Shown here one piece after another: positions 5,523-5,617 of a stretch of DNA of 5,617 nucleotides; the first letter of the stretch is position 1, and each line of letters opens with the position of its first letter. The DNA lies in NCBI GenBank assembly GCA_050115015.1, contig JASFRI010000294.1, forward strand, positions 1-5,617. The letters run 5' to 3'. The translations under genes were made by a program, and so were the position numbers. This DNA is from JASFRI01 sp050115015. Lineage in GTDB: Bacteria > Acidobacteriota > Polarisedimenticolia > CBDVAL01. The notes under the pieces were generated by a model. That model worked only from the letters and a program-made list of their open reading frames with translations, had not been told where the DNA came from and did not search any database.

Positions 5523-5617
5523 ATGACCCAGGGGATCGAGAACGCGGCGTTGCGGCGGATGGTGGAGGGCCTGCGCGAGGCCGCGGGCACATCGCTGGTC
5601 AGCGTCCTGCTGTATGG
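5523..5617 (+). CDS. Start of a probable nucleotidyltransferase-domain protein (cut by window edge)
   Basis: Only the first 31 codons are present. The protein begins MTQGIENAALRRMVEGLREA and reaches SLVSVLLYG at the edge. An amphipathic helix followed by a hydrophobic strand ending LYG is how many small nucleotidyltransferase-domain proteins (polymerase-beta superfamily, MNT/KNTase type) begin, where the next residues are normally S-x-A-R-G and the metal-binding aspartates. Those lie outside the window, so the family is a tentative reading. A strong AGGAGG five bases upstream and the 10-base gap to the TPM gene make it a real gene in the same operon. Which substrate it would modify cannot be said. 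Confidence 0.65.
   Translation, partial: MTQGIENAALRRMVEGLREAAGTSLVSVLLY

Noticed and set aside
1856..5590. A 1244-codon open frame on the minus strand spanning the whole right half
   Set aside because: It lies opposite four well-recognised plus-strand genes, its translation is dominated by Arg/Gly/Pro/Ala without domains, and it arises from the lack of AT-rich stop codons at about 70% GC.

Overview
The window is very GC-rich (roughly 70% by eye, third positions almost all G or C). It reads as chromosomal DNA of a high-GC Gram-negative bacterium. The evidence for Gram-negative is a single class GN ('marine proteobacterial') sortase beside its VIT/VWA substrate, a two-gene system known mainly from Proteobacteria, and a -24/-12 (sigma-54) promoter-like site. 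The sequence alone does not fix the phylum; a Proteobacteria/Myxococcota/Acidobacteriota-type genome is plausible. No RNA gene, insertion sequence or CRISPR array was seen.

Layout. Positions 1-206 hold no gene I can defend, only an AT-rich patch at 121-150 with a weak leftward promoter-like pair. A minus-strand gene (207-1763) encodes an ALDH7-family aldehyde dehydrogenase close to antiquitin/AmaB, the enzyme that oxidises alpha-aminoadipate semialdehyde in lysine catabolism. A 326-bp divergent intergenic region (1764-2089) carries a likely ALDH promoter, a perfect 14-bp palindrome, an 8-bp direct repeat and a good sigma-54 promoter match pointing right.

Right of it lies a tight pair on the plus strand. 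The first gene (2090-4036) encodes a secreted VIT + von Willebrand A protein with a C-terminal sorting-signal-like tail. The second (4033-4617) encodes a class GN sortase and overlaps the first by an ATGA. After a 106-bp gap with a strong hairpin and a promoter almost touching the start codon comes a TPM-domain (YgcG-type) envelope protein with a Gly/Phe tail (4724-5512). A gene cut by the window edge (5523 onward) begins like a nucleotidyltransferase-domain protein.

How they work together (inference): the VIT/VWA protein is exported, held in the inner membrane by its C-terminal helix, and cut and joined to an unknown acceptor by the sortase encoded next to it. The putative sigma-54 promoter would tie this to an enhancer-binding regulator outside the window. 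The most unusual points are the non-canonical sorting motif (LPRGG followed by TTG, instead of LPxTG/LPxTA), the sigma-54-like promoter, and the possibly leaderless TPM transcript.
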